Shown here: positions 52,693-61,045 of the stretch, one piece after another
How positions within the stretch are numbered: the first letter of the stretch is position 1
Layout of the letters: every line of letters begins with the position of its first letter
From: Armatimonadota bacterium
Lineage (GTDB): Bacteria > Armatimonadota > Chthonomonadetes > Chthonomonadales > CAJBBX01
Assembly (NCBI GenBank): GCA_026392115.1
Contig: JAPLCQ010000151.1
Location: 1 to 61,045, forward strand
Length of the DNA: 61,045 nucleotides
Reading direction: 5' to 3'
Made by a program: the position numbers and the translations under genes
The notes under the pieces: generated by a model
The model's database searches: none
Seen by the model: only the letters and a program-made list of their open reading frames with translations
Told to the model about the DNA's origin: nothing

Positions 52693-53711
52693 TCATCGTA
52701 ATGGCGGCTCACAGCACCCGTGAGCAGGTGGCCGACGTCGAGCAGCGGATTACGGACTGGGGTTACGGGGTCCATCCCATCTACGGCACGGAGCGGACGG
52801 TCATCGGCGCCGTGGGGGTGCCGGACACGGACAAGCAGCGGTACATCGAGCAGCTGGAGCGGCTCGAGTGCGTCGAGCGCGTCATCGCCATCGTCCGCCC
52901 CTACAAGTTCGTCAGCCGCGACTGGAAGCCCGAGAGCACCAGCATCACCGTGGGCCCGGCCACCATCGGCGGCCCGCGGATCTGCCTCATGGCTGGCCCA
53001 TGCACCGTTGAGGACTACCCGCTGACGCTGGCCACGGCGCAGGCGATCAAGGCCTGCGGCGCCACCGTGCTGCGCGGCGGGGCCTATAAGCCCTGCACGT
53101 CGCCCTACTCGTTCCAGGGCCTCGGCGAGGAGGGGCTGAAGATACTCCGCGCCGCCGCCGACGAGACCGGCCTGGCCGTCATCACCGAGATCATGGACCC
53201 GCGCAACGTGGAGATGGTCTGCGGCTACACCGACATGCTGCAGATCGGCACGCGCAACATGCAGAACTACGACCTGCTGCGCGAGGTGGGCAAGGCCAGC
53301 AAGCCGGTCATGCTCAAGCGCGGCATGTGGGCCAAGATCGAGGAGTGGCTGCAGGCGGCCGAGTACATCTACCTCGAGGGCAACCACGACATCATGCTCT
53401 GCGAGCGGGGCATCCGAACCTTCGAGACGCACACCCGCAACACGCTGGACCTGAGCGCCGTGGCGGCCGTGAAGCAGCTCTCGCACCTGCCCGTGGTGGT
53501 CGACCCGAGCCACGGCACGGGCAAGTCGAGCCTGGTGGCGGCCATGTCCCGCGCCGCCGTTGCCTGCGGAGCCGACGCCCTGATGATCGAGGTACACCAG
53601 CACCCCGACAAGGCCATCAAGGACGCGGCCCAAGCCCTATCCCACGAGCAGTTCGACACCCTCGTGCGGCAGTGCAGACCCGTGGCGGAGGCGGTGGGGA
53701 GGACGGTGTAG
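52689..53711 (+). CDS. aroF: Type I-beta 3-deoxy-7-phosphoheptulonate (DAHP) synthase with N-terminal regulatory domain
   Basis: The 340-residue enzyme makes the first shikimate pathway intermediate from PEP and erythrose 4-phosphate. Residues 1-70 form the ferredoxin-like tyrosine-sensing domain. The barrel begins with LMAGPCTVE (about 100) and contains LRGGAYKPCTSPYSFQGLG (about 127-145), VVVDPSHGTGK and EVHQHPDKA. The usual Arg of the KPRTSP motif, which contacts erythrose 4-phosphate, is Cys here (TGC). The start GTG at 52689 overlaps the hisC stop by four bases. Two genes therefore form a small plus-strand operon. Confidence 0.9.
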   Translation: MIIVMAAHSTREQVADVEQRITDWGYGVHPIYGTERTVIGAVGVPDTDKQRYIEQLERLECVERVIAIVRPYKFVSRDWKPESTSITVGPATIGGPRICLMAGPCTVEDYPLTLATAQAIKACGATVLRGGAYKPCTSPYSFQGLGEEGLKILRAAADETGLAVITEIMDPRNVEMVCGYTDMLQIGTRNMQNYDLLREVGKASKPVMLKRGMWAKIEEWLQAAEYIYLEGNHDIMLCERGIRTFETHTRNTLDLSAVAAVKQLSHLPVVVDPSHGTGKSSLVAAMSRAAVACGADALMIEVHQHPDKAIKDAAQALSHEQFDTLVRQCRPVAEAVGRTV

Positions 53712-53712
53712 C

Positions 53713-53738
53713 GCCGCCGCCGGTGGCACGGCGGCGGC
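53713..53738. terminator. Perfect 10-base GC hairpin between aroF and NACHT-FGE gene 2
   Basis: GCCGCCGCCG and CGGCGGCGGC form a 10-base perfect stem with a 6-base loop. It begins immediately after the aroF stop codon and lies 42 bases after the NACHT gene stop. There is no U-run, so it may be a bidirectional factor-dependent terminator or a structure linked to the NACHT gene end. Confidence 0.5.
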
Positions 53739-53780
53739 AACGTCAACGGCCAAAGGGCAAGACGGCAAGAGCGCAAAGGG

Positions 53781-56636
53781 CTACGAGGAGCCCTCGGGAG
53801 AGACGCACCGAAACCCTCGACTGTTGTACCTATTGTCATGGTTGACCCTGCCGCGATAGTGCGCGCGGAAGTTGACCGTACTGCCGACGTTCCACGAGCC
53901 GCCCCGCAAGACACGGTAGGGGCTCCCACGCTCGAAGGAGTCCTGGCACCACTCCCATACGTTGCCGGCCATGTCTGAGCAGCGACACAGGCTCTCGCCG
54001 GCCGTGAAAGCGCCTACCGGCGCGGTGCTGTTCAGATCGGCGGGCCGCACCGAACAGGCGCAATGGCCGTCGCGCCAGTCGTCACCCCAGGGGTATTCCC
54101 GACCGTCCATGCCACGCGCCGCCTTCTCCCACTGCCGCTCGGTGGGCAGCGCCAACCCGGCCCACTCGCAGAAGGCCTTCGCGTCGTGCCACCGCACGTT
54201 CACCACGGGGTGGTTGTCGATCCAGCCCCAGGGCGGTGGAGGCGGCATCTTAACGCCGGGGTTCGCCCCGACGTAGGCCCGGTACTCCCCGACCGTCACG
54301 GGGTACTTGCGGACTCTGAACGTCGGCAGATCGGCTTGCTCCCTGTTCGGGCCATAGAGGAAGGGCCCGCCGGGCACCTCGACCGTCTCCCGCAAGTCGC
54401 GTGGGTCGCCGATGGCGGCCAGTGTGTTTCCCGCGACGATGCGCTCCCCGGTCGGGAGACGCTCGGGCACATCCTCCAGGATTTGCACGAGGCGGCCCCG
54501 GACGCGGGCAAGCGTCTCCTTGTCGTGGACCGAGGCGACGCGGCGTGCTCCCACCTCGGCCAGGCACTCGCCCGCCATGGCCACCGCTCGCCACCCCTCT
54601 GCGGCCACGGGTTCCGCCACAGGGCAGAGGCCGCCCACCAGGTACATGGGCCGACCGATCTCCTTGTTCTGGTAAACGAGCTTATTCACGGCCAGTAGCA
54701 CCACCTCGCGCCAGGCGGCCCCCTTGCGAGACAGCCTATTCAGCTCCGCGGTCACATCGGGCATGGCACAGACGTGGCATGCCGCCAGGTACTCCTGGAA
54801 CGTTCGGTGCGGGAAGGTGAGGCAGCCGCCCGCGCCGGGAATGAGCAGGCCCGCGCGGAGCTTTACAAGGTGCATCACCTTATCGGCCCAGGTGTGGTCC
54901 CTGCCGTCCGGCGTCAACGTGACAAAGGCATCCCGCAACGTGTGTTCGGGGATATCGGCCGCGCCTGACGTCTTGCCGGAGGCCTCGGCGCCGGCGTGGG
55001 CGTAGTAGGCGACCTCGTGGAGCACGCGCCGCAGGTCGACGTTCTGCCTGTCGGCTTCCTCCAGGAGGCCGCGAAGGGACTCGGCGCCGTCCTCGCTGTC
55101 CTGCGCCGGCTTGCGCCACTTCCAGAGGAACAGCTCGGTGACGTCCTCGTAGACCAGCGACCGGGCATCGGGCAGTTCGCCCTGCTCGGCATGGTCGATG
55201 GCCATGATGGTGAGGAGGAGCGGGTACCGGGCCATGTCGCGCAGGTCGGCGCGACGCACGGCGTCCCGGAGCTTTGACGCCTTGTCATCTGCGTCGGGCC
55301 GATTCCGGAGGGTCTTCAGGGTCGAGTACCAAGCCTTGACGAACGCGTCGATCTGGCCGTCGTCAAAGAGCAGGAGGTCGGTTCGCTGCCAGAGCCGCTC
55401 CTTCAGCCGCCACGGGCCGACCTCGTTGGCCTTCTGCGACTCCAGTCGGTACTCCTCTGCGTAGCTCCGCACGCGGCAGGTAACCAACATGGGTAGCGCC
55501 GGGTAGGTCCCGGGCAGGCAGTTGAGCATCCGGCGTATGGTCGGCATGGCCGGATCGTCTGAGGCGACCTCGTCCCAGCCGTCCAGCAAGAGAATGGCCT
55601 TCTGTTCTCTGATCGCCTTCTGCACCAGCTCCACGGCGCCGGGGCACCTCTTGGGAATCTGGTGGGCAAGGTAGTCCATCAGGAGTCCGGCTTCCGTAGA
55701 CTTCGACTCGGACACCCCGATCCACGCAGCCAACTGCCGCAGCGCCACGCGAACGGGCAGGCGCGTGGTCCACTCCGCCGGCATGGCTGCCATGGCCTCG
55801 CCCAGGTCAAGCGCGGGTTTCTGGAGCTTGCGACCGATGGTGTTGGCCAGATGGTTGGCGAAGGTGGTCTTTCCGGCACCGGGCTCGCCGATGAGGAGCA
55901 TGTGGGGAGTTTGGGCGAACAGCTCCAGGGCCGTATGGGGCTCCCGATCCGCCCGTGAGGCGACGGCGCCTTCCGCCATAGCGTCGGCCGTTCGCCTCTC
56001 GGCAGCCTGCGTTGCCCGCAAGCCCACGTACACGTCCGTGAGCGTCACAGGCTCTGCCGAAGAGGTGGCATCGGACGCCTCCTTATCGGCCAGCGGCAGC
56101 GTGTCGGTCTCGTCGAGCAGTACGGTGAGATAGGTGCCGAGCGCGGTGGTGTAGGTGGGTGGGTCGGTGAGTTGCTTCAACCCTTCGCGAACCGACTGCA
56201 GTTGCTCGCGCACATCGGCTCCCGGCGCCTTCGGGCAGTGGATGCCGTTCAGGAACGCCAGCAGCATGGCAAGGTCGGCCTGGTTGAGGAACGCGTCGGT
56301 CCAGCCAGCCGCCTGGTAGCTTGCGTAGAGCGCGGCGGGGTCCATCGGCTTCCCGTCCAGGAGCAGGGCGCCCAGCTGCACGGCAACCTCGGGGCGGTCC
56401 AACAGACTGTGCAGCATGTGTGCCAGTGCATTCCTGTCGCGCGTCGGCGTCGAGCCCTTCACGGCGATGAATGCCGCGGCCGCGCCCTCGACCGATGCGG
56501 CGAAGGACTTCTCGGCCTCCGCCAGCGCGCGGACAGCCACGTCGCTGCCCGACCGCGCCGTCGCGGCCTCACGGACGGTCTTCCAGAACAGACCGAAGCC
56601 CGTCTCCATCGCCTTCTCGCCGGGTTCGAACGCCAT
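53781..56636 (-). CDS. NACHT NTPase with C-terminal FGE/C-type-lectin-like domain (paralogue 2)
   Basis: The 951-residue paralogue of 12803-15688 has the same order: an N-terminal module with [15 protein letters not shown] (about 100-115) and [11 protein letters not shown] (about 200), a NACHT ATPase with Walker [10 protein letters not shown] (about 249) and Walker [10 protein letters not shown] (about 348), helical [12 protein letters not shown], and an FGE domain (about 750-951) with [19 protein letters not shown] and [13 protein letters not shown]. The end RGGSWNVGS...SRGFRC lacks FGE catalytic cysteines. The start at 56636 has GGAGG six bases upstream; the longer upstream frame is a shadow. 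Role is probably sensing, perhaps defence, but is not proven. Confidence 0.8.
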   Translation of the reverse strand: MAFEPGEKAMETGFGLFWKTVREAATARSGSDVAVRALAEAEKSFAASVEGAAAAFIAVKGSTPTRDRNALAHMLHSLLDRPEVAVQLGALLLDGKPMDPAALYASYQAAGWTDAFLNQADLAMLLAFLNGIHCPKAPGADVREQLQSVREGLKQLTDPPTYTTALGTYLTVLLDETDTLPLADKEASDATSSAEPVTLTDVYVGLRATQAAERRTADAMAEGAVASRADREPHTALELFAQTPHMLLIGEPGAGKTTFANHLANTIGRKLQKPALDLGEAMAAMPAEWTTRLPVRVALRQLAAWIGVSESKSTEAGLLMDYLAHQIPKRCPGAVELVQKAIREQKAILLLDGWDEVASDDPAMPTIRRMLNCLPGTYPALPMLVTCRVRSYAEEYRLESQKANEVGPWRLKERLWQRTDLLLFDDGQIDAFVKAWYSTLKTLRNRPDADDKASKLRDAVRRADLRDMARYPLLLTIMAIDHAEQGELPDARSLVYEDVTELFLWKWRKPAQDSEDGAESLRGLLEEADRQNVDLRRVLHEVAYYAHAGAEASGKTSGAADIPEHTLRDAFVTLTPDGRDHTWADKVMHLVKLRAGLLIPGAGGCLTFPHRTFQEYLAACHVCAMPDVTAELNRLSRKGAAWREVVLLAVNKLVYQNKEIGRPMYLVGGLCPVAEPVAAEGWRAVAMAGECLAEVGARRVASVHDKETLARVRGRLVQILEDVPERLPTGERIVAGNTLAAIGDPRDLRETVEVPGGPFLYGPNREQADLPTFRVRKYPVTVGEYRAYVGANPGVKMPPPPPWGWIDNHPVVNVRWHDAKAFCEWAGLALPTERQWEKAARGMDGREYPWGDDWRDGHCACSVRPADLNSTAPVGAFTAGESLCRCSDMAGNVWEWCQDSFERGSPYRVLRGGSWNVGSTVNFRAHYRGRVNHDNRYNSRGFRCVSPEGSS
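53784..53915 (-). other. Candidate DGR-type variable region of NACHT-FGE gene 2
   Basis: The last 44 codons begin RVLRGGSW and after 26 codons reach RGFRC. Twenty of these 26 end in C or T, including AAC, GTC, GGC, CAC, TAT, CGC, GAC and TAC, which are reachable from AAC or AAT by changing only adenines. After the stop the minus strand reads CCCTTTGCGCTCTTGCC. The sequence is consistent with a DGR variable region, but a template is not in view. Confidence 0.35.
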
Positions 56637-56674
56637 TCGTTGCCTCCTCCCATCGCCGCCGCCGGGCCCCTGCC

Positions 56675-59202
56675 CTACTCTCCCCGGATCGCCTCTATCT
56701 CGAGTCGGCCCGGCGAGGCGCCGTGTTCGGGGTCGAGGCGCAGGTAGGTGATGCGCCTGCCTCGCCAGAGCGGATGATCGCCCACCGGGATGCGGATGTC
56801 GCGCATGGGGGCGCCCGGCTCCACCGGGAAGCGAACGCACGTCTCCTCGGCCCCGGCCTGCACGCCTTCGGCGCGGAAGTAGAGCTGGCCGAACTCGCCG
56901 CAGGTGGCCCGCATCCGAATGACCAGCGTCTTCACGGTGTCGGGCGGCAGGTCGAGCGGCGGGGCGGCCATGTAGGGGTCGGGACCGGTGATGTCGACCA
57001 CCATCCTGCCGCCCTGAAGGCGCATGGGTCCCAGGTCCGAGAGGCCCGTCCAGCCGTGGAGCGAGGTGTCGAACCGGAAGTCCACGCTCGTCCGCTTCAC
57101 CGACGAGGGCGGTCGCCACGGGTGGGCCTTGCCCTCCACCACGGCGTCGCCGGTGCGCGGGTCCATCTCCACGCGCTTGCGGCCGGCCACCCAGACCGTG
57201 GGCTTGCTGCAACCCATGACCGTGGCGCCGCGCGGGTTCACGTACTTCAGCGATGCGGCGCGGTCCCGCACGAAGTCGACGCGCATCGTCGAGCCCGGCG
57301 GGCAGGCTGAATAGGCCGTGAAGCTGCCGTCGGCCTTCCACGCCGCCCAGGCCGACTTGCCCAGCGTCACCGCGCCGTCGGGCGTGGCGGCCGTGCAGGC
57401 TTCGGCTCCGCGGTTCACCAGCACGGTGAGCCCGTTGGCGTAGCGGACTCGGATGCGCTCGAAGGCCCTGGGCTGCGGGTTCCAGAAGACGGGTAGCGGG
57501 TCCACGCCCGCACCGCGCTCCAGTAGCGGACTTCGCGCACGGGCTGCATGGCGGTGAGGCGCTGCAGGCAGCCCATCACCAGGCACTCGGTGAGCACGAA
57601 GTCCCACGGCATACCGGGGTAGTAGAAGAGGTAGGCGCCGTTGCCGTAGAGCGCCTCGCAGGACCGGTAGTCGTCGTACTGCGCCGGGTCGGCGAGGTAG
57701 GTCGCCTTGCCTGCGGACCAGTTCGCGAAGGGCGGCATCTCGAAGAAGCGGTACATCAACCCCATGCCGTGGAAGGTGGAGAGGCCGTGGAGGCGGCGCA
57801 GCTTGAACTCCGGCGTCATGAGCCGATGGTGGCCGTCGTAGACGCCGAAGTCGCCCGTATCCACGTACCTGCCCAGAAGCTGCTCGTCGATGTTCGTCTC
57901 GCTGCCCAACGGCCCCTGGTGCGTCGCCTTGATGAGCCGGCACAGCTCCCGCTGCCGAGCCAGCACACGGCCCATGGAGGCGAACGCGGGCTGGGCCGGG
58001 TCGTAGTCGGCATAGCCCCACGGTGCGGCGGCGCTGGTGATCTGGTCGGTGAACGATGCGTTCGACCGGAAGAGGCCCTGGATCTCGGCCTCCTGCCGGC
58101 GGGCCAGGGTGAGCCAGTCGCCGGGGCGGGTGTACCAGGCGGGCTTGCCGTCAGCTCCGACGGCCTGCCGCGCCTTGCCCTCGCGGACGCTGGGCGAACC
58201 GGGCCGCAGGTAGACATAGTTGGTCCGTAGCCCGAACCGACCCATTCCCCGCGCCAGCTGGCTGAGCCGCGCGAACTCGGCCACGCTGCCGATGCCGGGA
58301 TTGGGCGGGTAGTCGGGCATACGGATGCTGTCGGGCAGCAGACTGTCGAACCCGCCCGCCTGCCAGTTCTCGAAGAGGGTGAGAAACCGCGTGGCGCCGC
58401 CGGTGAGCAGGGCCAGGCGGCGGAGGAGGTACTCGGTGTCGGTGGCGGTCCCGTCCCAGACATCCAGGTAGAGCATCGTGGCCAGGTCCCGGCCGTACTC
58501 GCTGGGCTCGGTCTCCGGCGGCGGAGCGGCCTGCCAGAGGCTGCCCGATGCGCGAACCTCCAGCGTCTCGTCCAGCGGCTGCCTCGAGCCGTCGGCGCGG
58601 GTCGAGTAGACCACGTTCATCCCCGCGTCGAAGACGCCCGATCCGGTGAACCGCTGGTCCGGCGCGTCCCACGCGGAGCCGTTGGAGGCCGCCATGCGCC
58701 AGCCGGCGGTCAGGTAGAGGCGCTGATCCTTGAGCCTCGCCACGCGGGGCCAGAAGGGCTGGCCGTAGGGCTCGGCATTGCGGGTGTAGCCGATGCGGAA
58801 CCATGGCCCCGCCGCCTCCACGCTCCCGGCGCTGACGCGCGCAACGGGCGCGCTAGCCTCGCGGACGCGCAGCCGCAGGGCGCCGCCCGACGACGAGACC
58901 TCGACGGTCCACTGGGCCGAGGCCCGGTCCCACGTGGCCCGGTAGCGGTACCGCATCCCGCCCGCGGCACGCGCCGACTGGAGGAGCGCCACGCGCCCCT
59001 CGGAGGCCCGCGCCTCCTTGCCGCCCACCAGGAAGACCGGGTCGGTCACGCGCAGGATCGAGGCGCGGCCCGCGCCCACGGACACCCGCACCATCCGGTC
59101 GGCGGGGACGTAGACGCAGGCGGGCGCCACCGGCTCGGGGAGGCGGGGAGGTGAGGAGGCAACGAGGTGAGCGGCGAGCGCCACCGGCCAGATGATCGTC
59201 AA
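56675..59202 (-). pseudogene. Secreted glycosidase-like protein, frameshifted
   Basis: One gene is split between two frames. Translation from TTG at 59202 gives a signal peptide (ending near HLVASSPP), a beta-rich region and a TIM-barrel-like part with DVWDGTATDTEYLLRR and YGNGAYLFYYPGMPWD. At RYW, about 57520, this frame fails, while the -1 neighbour continues [18 protein letters not shown] and a C-terminal sandwich to 56675. The DNA reads TACTGGAGC where TACTGGGAGC would restore the frame, so a single G is missing. TTG overlaps the next gene's stop as TTGA, with GGAGG upstream. It may be a sequencing error or a recent pseudogene. Family not named. Confidence 0.7.
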
Positions 59203-61045
59203 GAGACCTCCCAGACCGTCCCGTCGAGGACGCCGGCTTTGGCGAGCGCGGCGCGGCACCAGGCCAGGTCGAAGGGCGGCTTGCCCGCGAGGTAGTGGCT
59301 GCGACCGTCACCCGTCTCGGCGGCCCAGGCGATGGAGAGCACCCGCTGCTCATCGGGCACGGCGGGCACGAGGCCGATCACGCAGGCGGCGTCGGCCTCG
59401 GCCACGGCCGCGCCCTGGGCCACGACGTCGCCGGTATCGACATCCGTCACGGTCCAGTCGAGGTTGATCTCCTCCCGCGTGTCGTTGCAGGCCACGAGCT
59501 GCCGCGCGCCGTCGCACTCCTCGCGCAGCGCCAGGCAGAGGGGCTGCTGCGAGGCCTTGATGACATGGTAGGCCAGCTTCTTGCCGAAGTAGTAGTCGAC
59601 CACGGCGTCGCTCAGCTGCGGCCACCCATCGAGGATGTTCCACCAGATGATGCCCGTGCGGCGCCACTTGCCCGTGCGGAACCGCTCGATGAAGAACTTC
59701 ATGGCCTCGGCTTGCGAGACCTGGCTGGCGAAGGCGTAGTCGGCCACGTTGTCGGGCACGCTGCCGAAGAGCGTGCGCACCTGGCTGGCCATCAGCTCGA
59801 CGCGGTAGTCGAAGAGGTCGACGCCCGGCACCGGCGATGTGCAATGGAGAACCCACTCGTCGTTGTACTGGTAGGGCCAGACCTTGTCGGGCGAAAGGAA
59901 GCGGACCAGGCTCTCCGGCGAGGGGCACCCGTGGTAGCCGGTCTCGCTGGCGAAGTGGCAGATGGACGACGTGTAGAACTGGCCCTTGTAGTAGTCGCGC
60001 GGGCCCCAGAGGTGCTCCTCGGGCAGAAGGTGGACGCCCTGCCGGAAGGCCGCCGGCGAGATGTAGGGCGAGCTGGGCAGGTAGTGGCGCGTCGGGTCCT
60101 CCTGCCGAACGATCTCAGGCAGCACCACGCGTGTCAGCACGTTGTTGTTGGGATCGGCCACGGAGCCGCCCCAGAGGAACGAGTAGTCGCACTCATTATC
60201 GCCGGACCAGAGCGCGATGGAGGCGTGCTGCCGCAGGCGCCGCACCACGGCCCGGGCCTCGTGAGCCAGGGTGATCTGGAAGTCGCGCTCCTGCGGGTAG
60301 ATGGCGCAGGCCATGGCGAAGTCCTGCCAGACCATGATCCCCTTACGGTCGCAGAGGTCGAAGAAGAGGTCGCTTTCGTAGACGTTGCCGCCCCAGCAGC
60401 GCACCATGTTGCAGCCGATGTCCTCCACCAGCTCGAGCGCCGGTTCGGTGCGGGAGATGTCGCGACAGTGGAAGGCGTCGAGCGGAACCCAGTTGGAGCC
60501 GAGGATGAAGATGCGGCGACCGTTGACGATGAACTCGAACTTGCCGGAGCCCGCCTCGTCGGTCAGGTCCGTGCGGTCCAGCTTCATGGTCCGGACGCCC
60601 AGCGTAAGCGCCAGCGAGTCGATCTCCGCGCCGTCCTTCAGCAGGCGCGCGGTGACGTCGTAGAGGTTCTGCTCGCCGCTGCCGCGGGGCCACCAGAGCG
60701 CCGGGTTCTCGATGTCGAACCGGAACTGACCCACGCCGAAGAGGATGCGGCGGCGCTGCGTGAAGGTCCGCTCGCCGCAGACGCCCGTCACCTCCAGCTC
60801 GTAGCGCGACGTGTAGCCGGAGCCGATCCGTCCGCGCCAGTGGAGGATCATGCTCGACCGGGAGGCGCCCTCGGCCAGCCCGACGGTCTCGATGAAGAGG
60901 TCATCCAGCCGCTCGCAGGGCAGCGACAGGAGCGACACCGAGCGCCAGATGCCCGCCGAGACGGCTCGGGGCATGATGTCCCAGCCGTACATGTGCGGCG
61001 CCTTGCGCGCGTAGAGCGACTCGGCGTTGGAGCCCATGGCGTTCA
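59199..61045 (-). CDS. GH2-family beta-mannosidase-like glycoside hydrolase (N-terminus beyond the window)
   Basis: The 614 visible codons lack the start, which lies beyond 61045. They open inside the first sandwich domain (RKAPHMYGWDIMPRAVSAGI), continue through the second sandwich and into the GH2 barrel: GSNWVPLDAFHCRD, MVRCWGGNVYESD, LWSGDNECD with the acid/base Glu, and FASETGYHGCPS with the probable nucleophile Glu. The late part, WWNILDGWPQ, is a mannosidase-type landmark. Beta-mannosidase or a related beta-glycosidase is likely. Any signal peptide is outside view. Its stop overlaps the frameshifted glycosidase gene by four bases. Confidence 0.82.
   Translation of the reverse strand, partial: NAMGSNAESLYARKAPHMYGWDIMPRAVSAGIWRSVSLLSLPCERLDDLFIETVGLAEGASRSSMILHWRGRIGSGYTSRYELEVTGVCGERTFTQRRRILFGVGQFRFDIENPALWWPRGSGEQNLYDVTARLLKDGAEIDSLALTLGVRTMKLDRTDLTDEAGSGKFEFIVNGRRIFILGSNWVPLDAFHCRDISRTEPALELVEDIGCNMVRCWGGNVYESDLFFDLCDRKGIMVWQDFAMACAIYPQERDFQITLAHEARAVVRRLRQHASIALWSGDNECDYSFLWGGSVADPNNNVLTRVVLPEIVRQEDPTRHYLPSSPYISPAAFRQGVHLLPEEHLWGPRDYYKGQFYTSSICHFASETGYHGCPSPESLVRFLSPDKVWPYQYNDEWVLHCTSPVPGVDLFDYRVELMASQVRTLFGSVPDNVADYAFASQVSQAEAMKFFIERFRTGKWRRTGIIWWNILDGWPQLSDAVVDYYFGKKLAYHVIKASQQPLCLALREECDGARQLVACNDTREEINLDWTVTDVDTGDVVAQGAAVAEADAACVIGLVPAVPDEQRVLSIAWAAETGDGRSHYLAGKPPFDLAWCRAALAKAGVLDGTVWEVS

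Noticed and set aside
53781-54400. Functional formylglycine-generating enzyme
   Set aside because: The catalytic cysteine pair after GGS is absent, no sulfatase gene is nearby and the domain is fused to a NACHT ATPase.
12803-56636. A DGR reverse transcriptase or template repeat within the window
   Set aside because: I looked for short reverse transcriptase frames and for AAC-rich near-copies of the two tails and saw none, so the DGR idea rests on target features only.
1-61045. tRNA or rRNA genes
   Set aside because: No cloverleaf with TTCGA-type arm or conserved rRNA sequence was recognised by eye; a covariance-model search was not possible here.

Overview
The window is a high-GC chromosomal segment from a free-living bacterium, probably a member of the Armatimonadota or a nearby lineage. 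The best clue is the gene at 35946-36737, an H-X9-DG prepilin-like protein with the [14 protein letters not shown]-terminus, followed by a Gly/Ser-rich mini-membrane protein. Secreted glycoside hydrolases, a Tricorn protease and an RHS-type lipoprotein fit that assignment. Taxonomy is an inference from protein style only. I saw no rRNA, tRNA, CRISPR array or intact transposase.

Layout. 1-522: the start of an RHS-family lipoprotein, cut by the window edge, behind a long repeat-containing leader with a strong promoter near 1000-1028. 1267-11081: four secreted carbohydrate-active proteins, interrupted by a minimal nucleotidyltransferase (MNT) gene with a truncated HEPN partner. 11097-15688: a decayed AlbA_2/RecG-like gene, a creatininase-family amidohydrolase, and the first NACHT NTPase with a C-terminal FGE/C-type-lectin-like domain. 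15819-23500: a minus-strand operon with overlapping or nearly touching genes, holding two ABC-2 ATPase/permease pairs, GlnD and an Old Yellow Enzyme homologue. 23615-25847: an acyl-CoA synthetase and a VOC protein. 25930-31092: a complete six-subunit Ech-type group 4 [NiFe] hydrogenase in the order A-B-C-D-E-F, followed upstream by a Tricorn protease (31095-34331). 34528-39609: a UroD-family protein, the prepilin pair and a CHASE4 hybrid histidine kinase. 40416-45382: a HIRAN/J-domain pair and a heterodimeric ABC exporter. 45625-51436: argF-argG-argH with DUF4350 and MoxR genes. 51583-53711: hisC and a type I-beta DAHP synthase on the plus strand. 53781-56636: the second NACHT-FGE gene. 56675-61045: two more glycoside hydrolases, one with a one-base frameshift and one running off the window.

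The most interesting signal is the pair of NACHT-FGE paralogues. Each has an uncharacterised N-terminal module, a NACHT ATPase and an FGE-fold tail without the catalytic cysteines. Each tail has the GGS(F/W)...R-GFR layout of diversity-generating retroelement (DGR) variable regions, and its codons mostly end in C or T. Each gene is followed by a short TTGC/TTTGC-rich tract and then a perfect GC hairpin. No reverse transcriptase or template repeat is in the window, so a DGR link remains a hypothesis. Many real starts here are TTG or GTG overlapping the previous stop codon, so longest-ORF starts are often wrong; the starts given below were chosen from ribosome-binding sites and overlaps.
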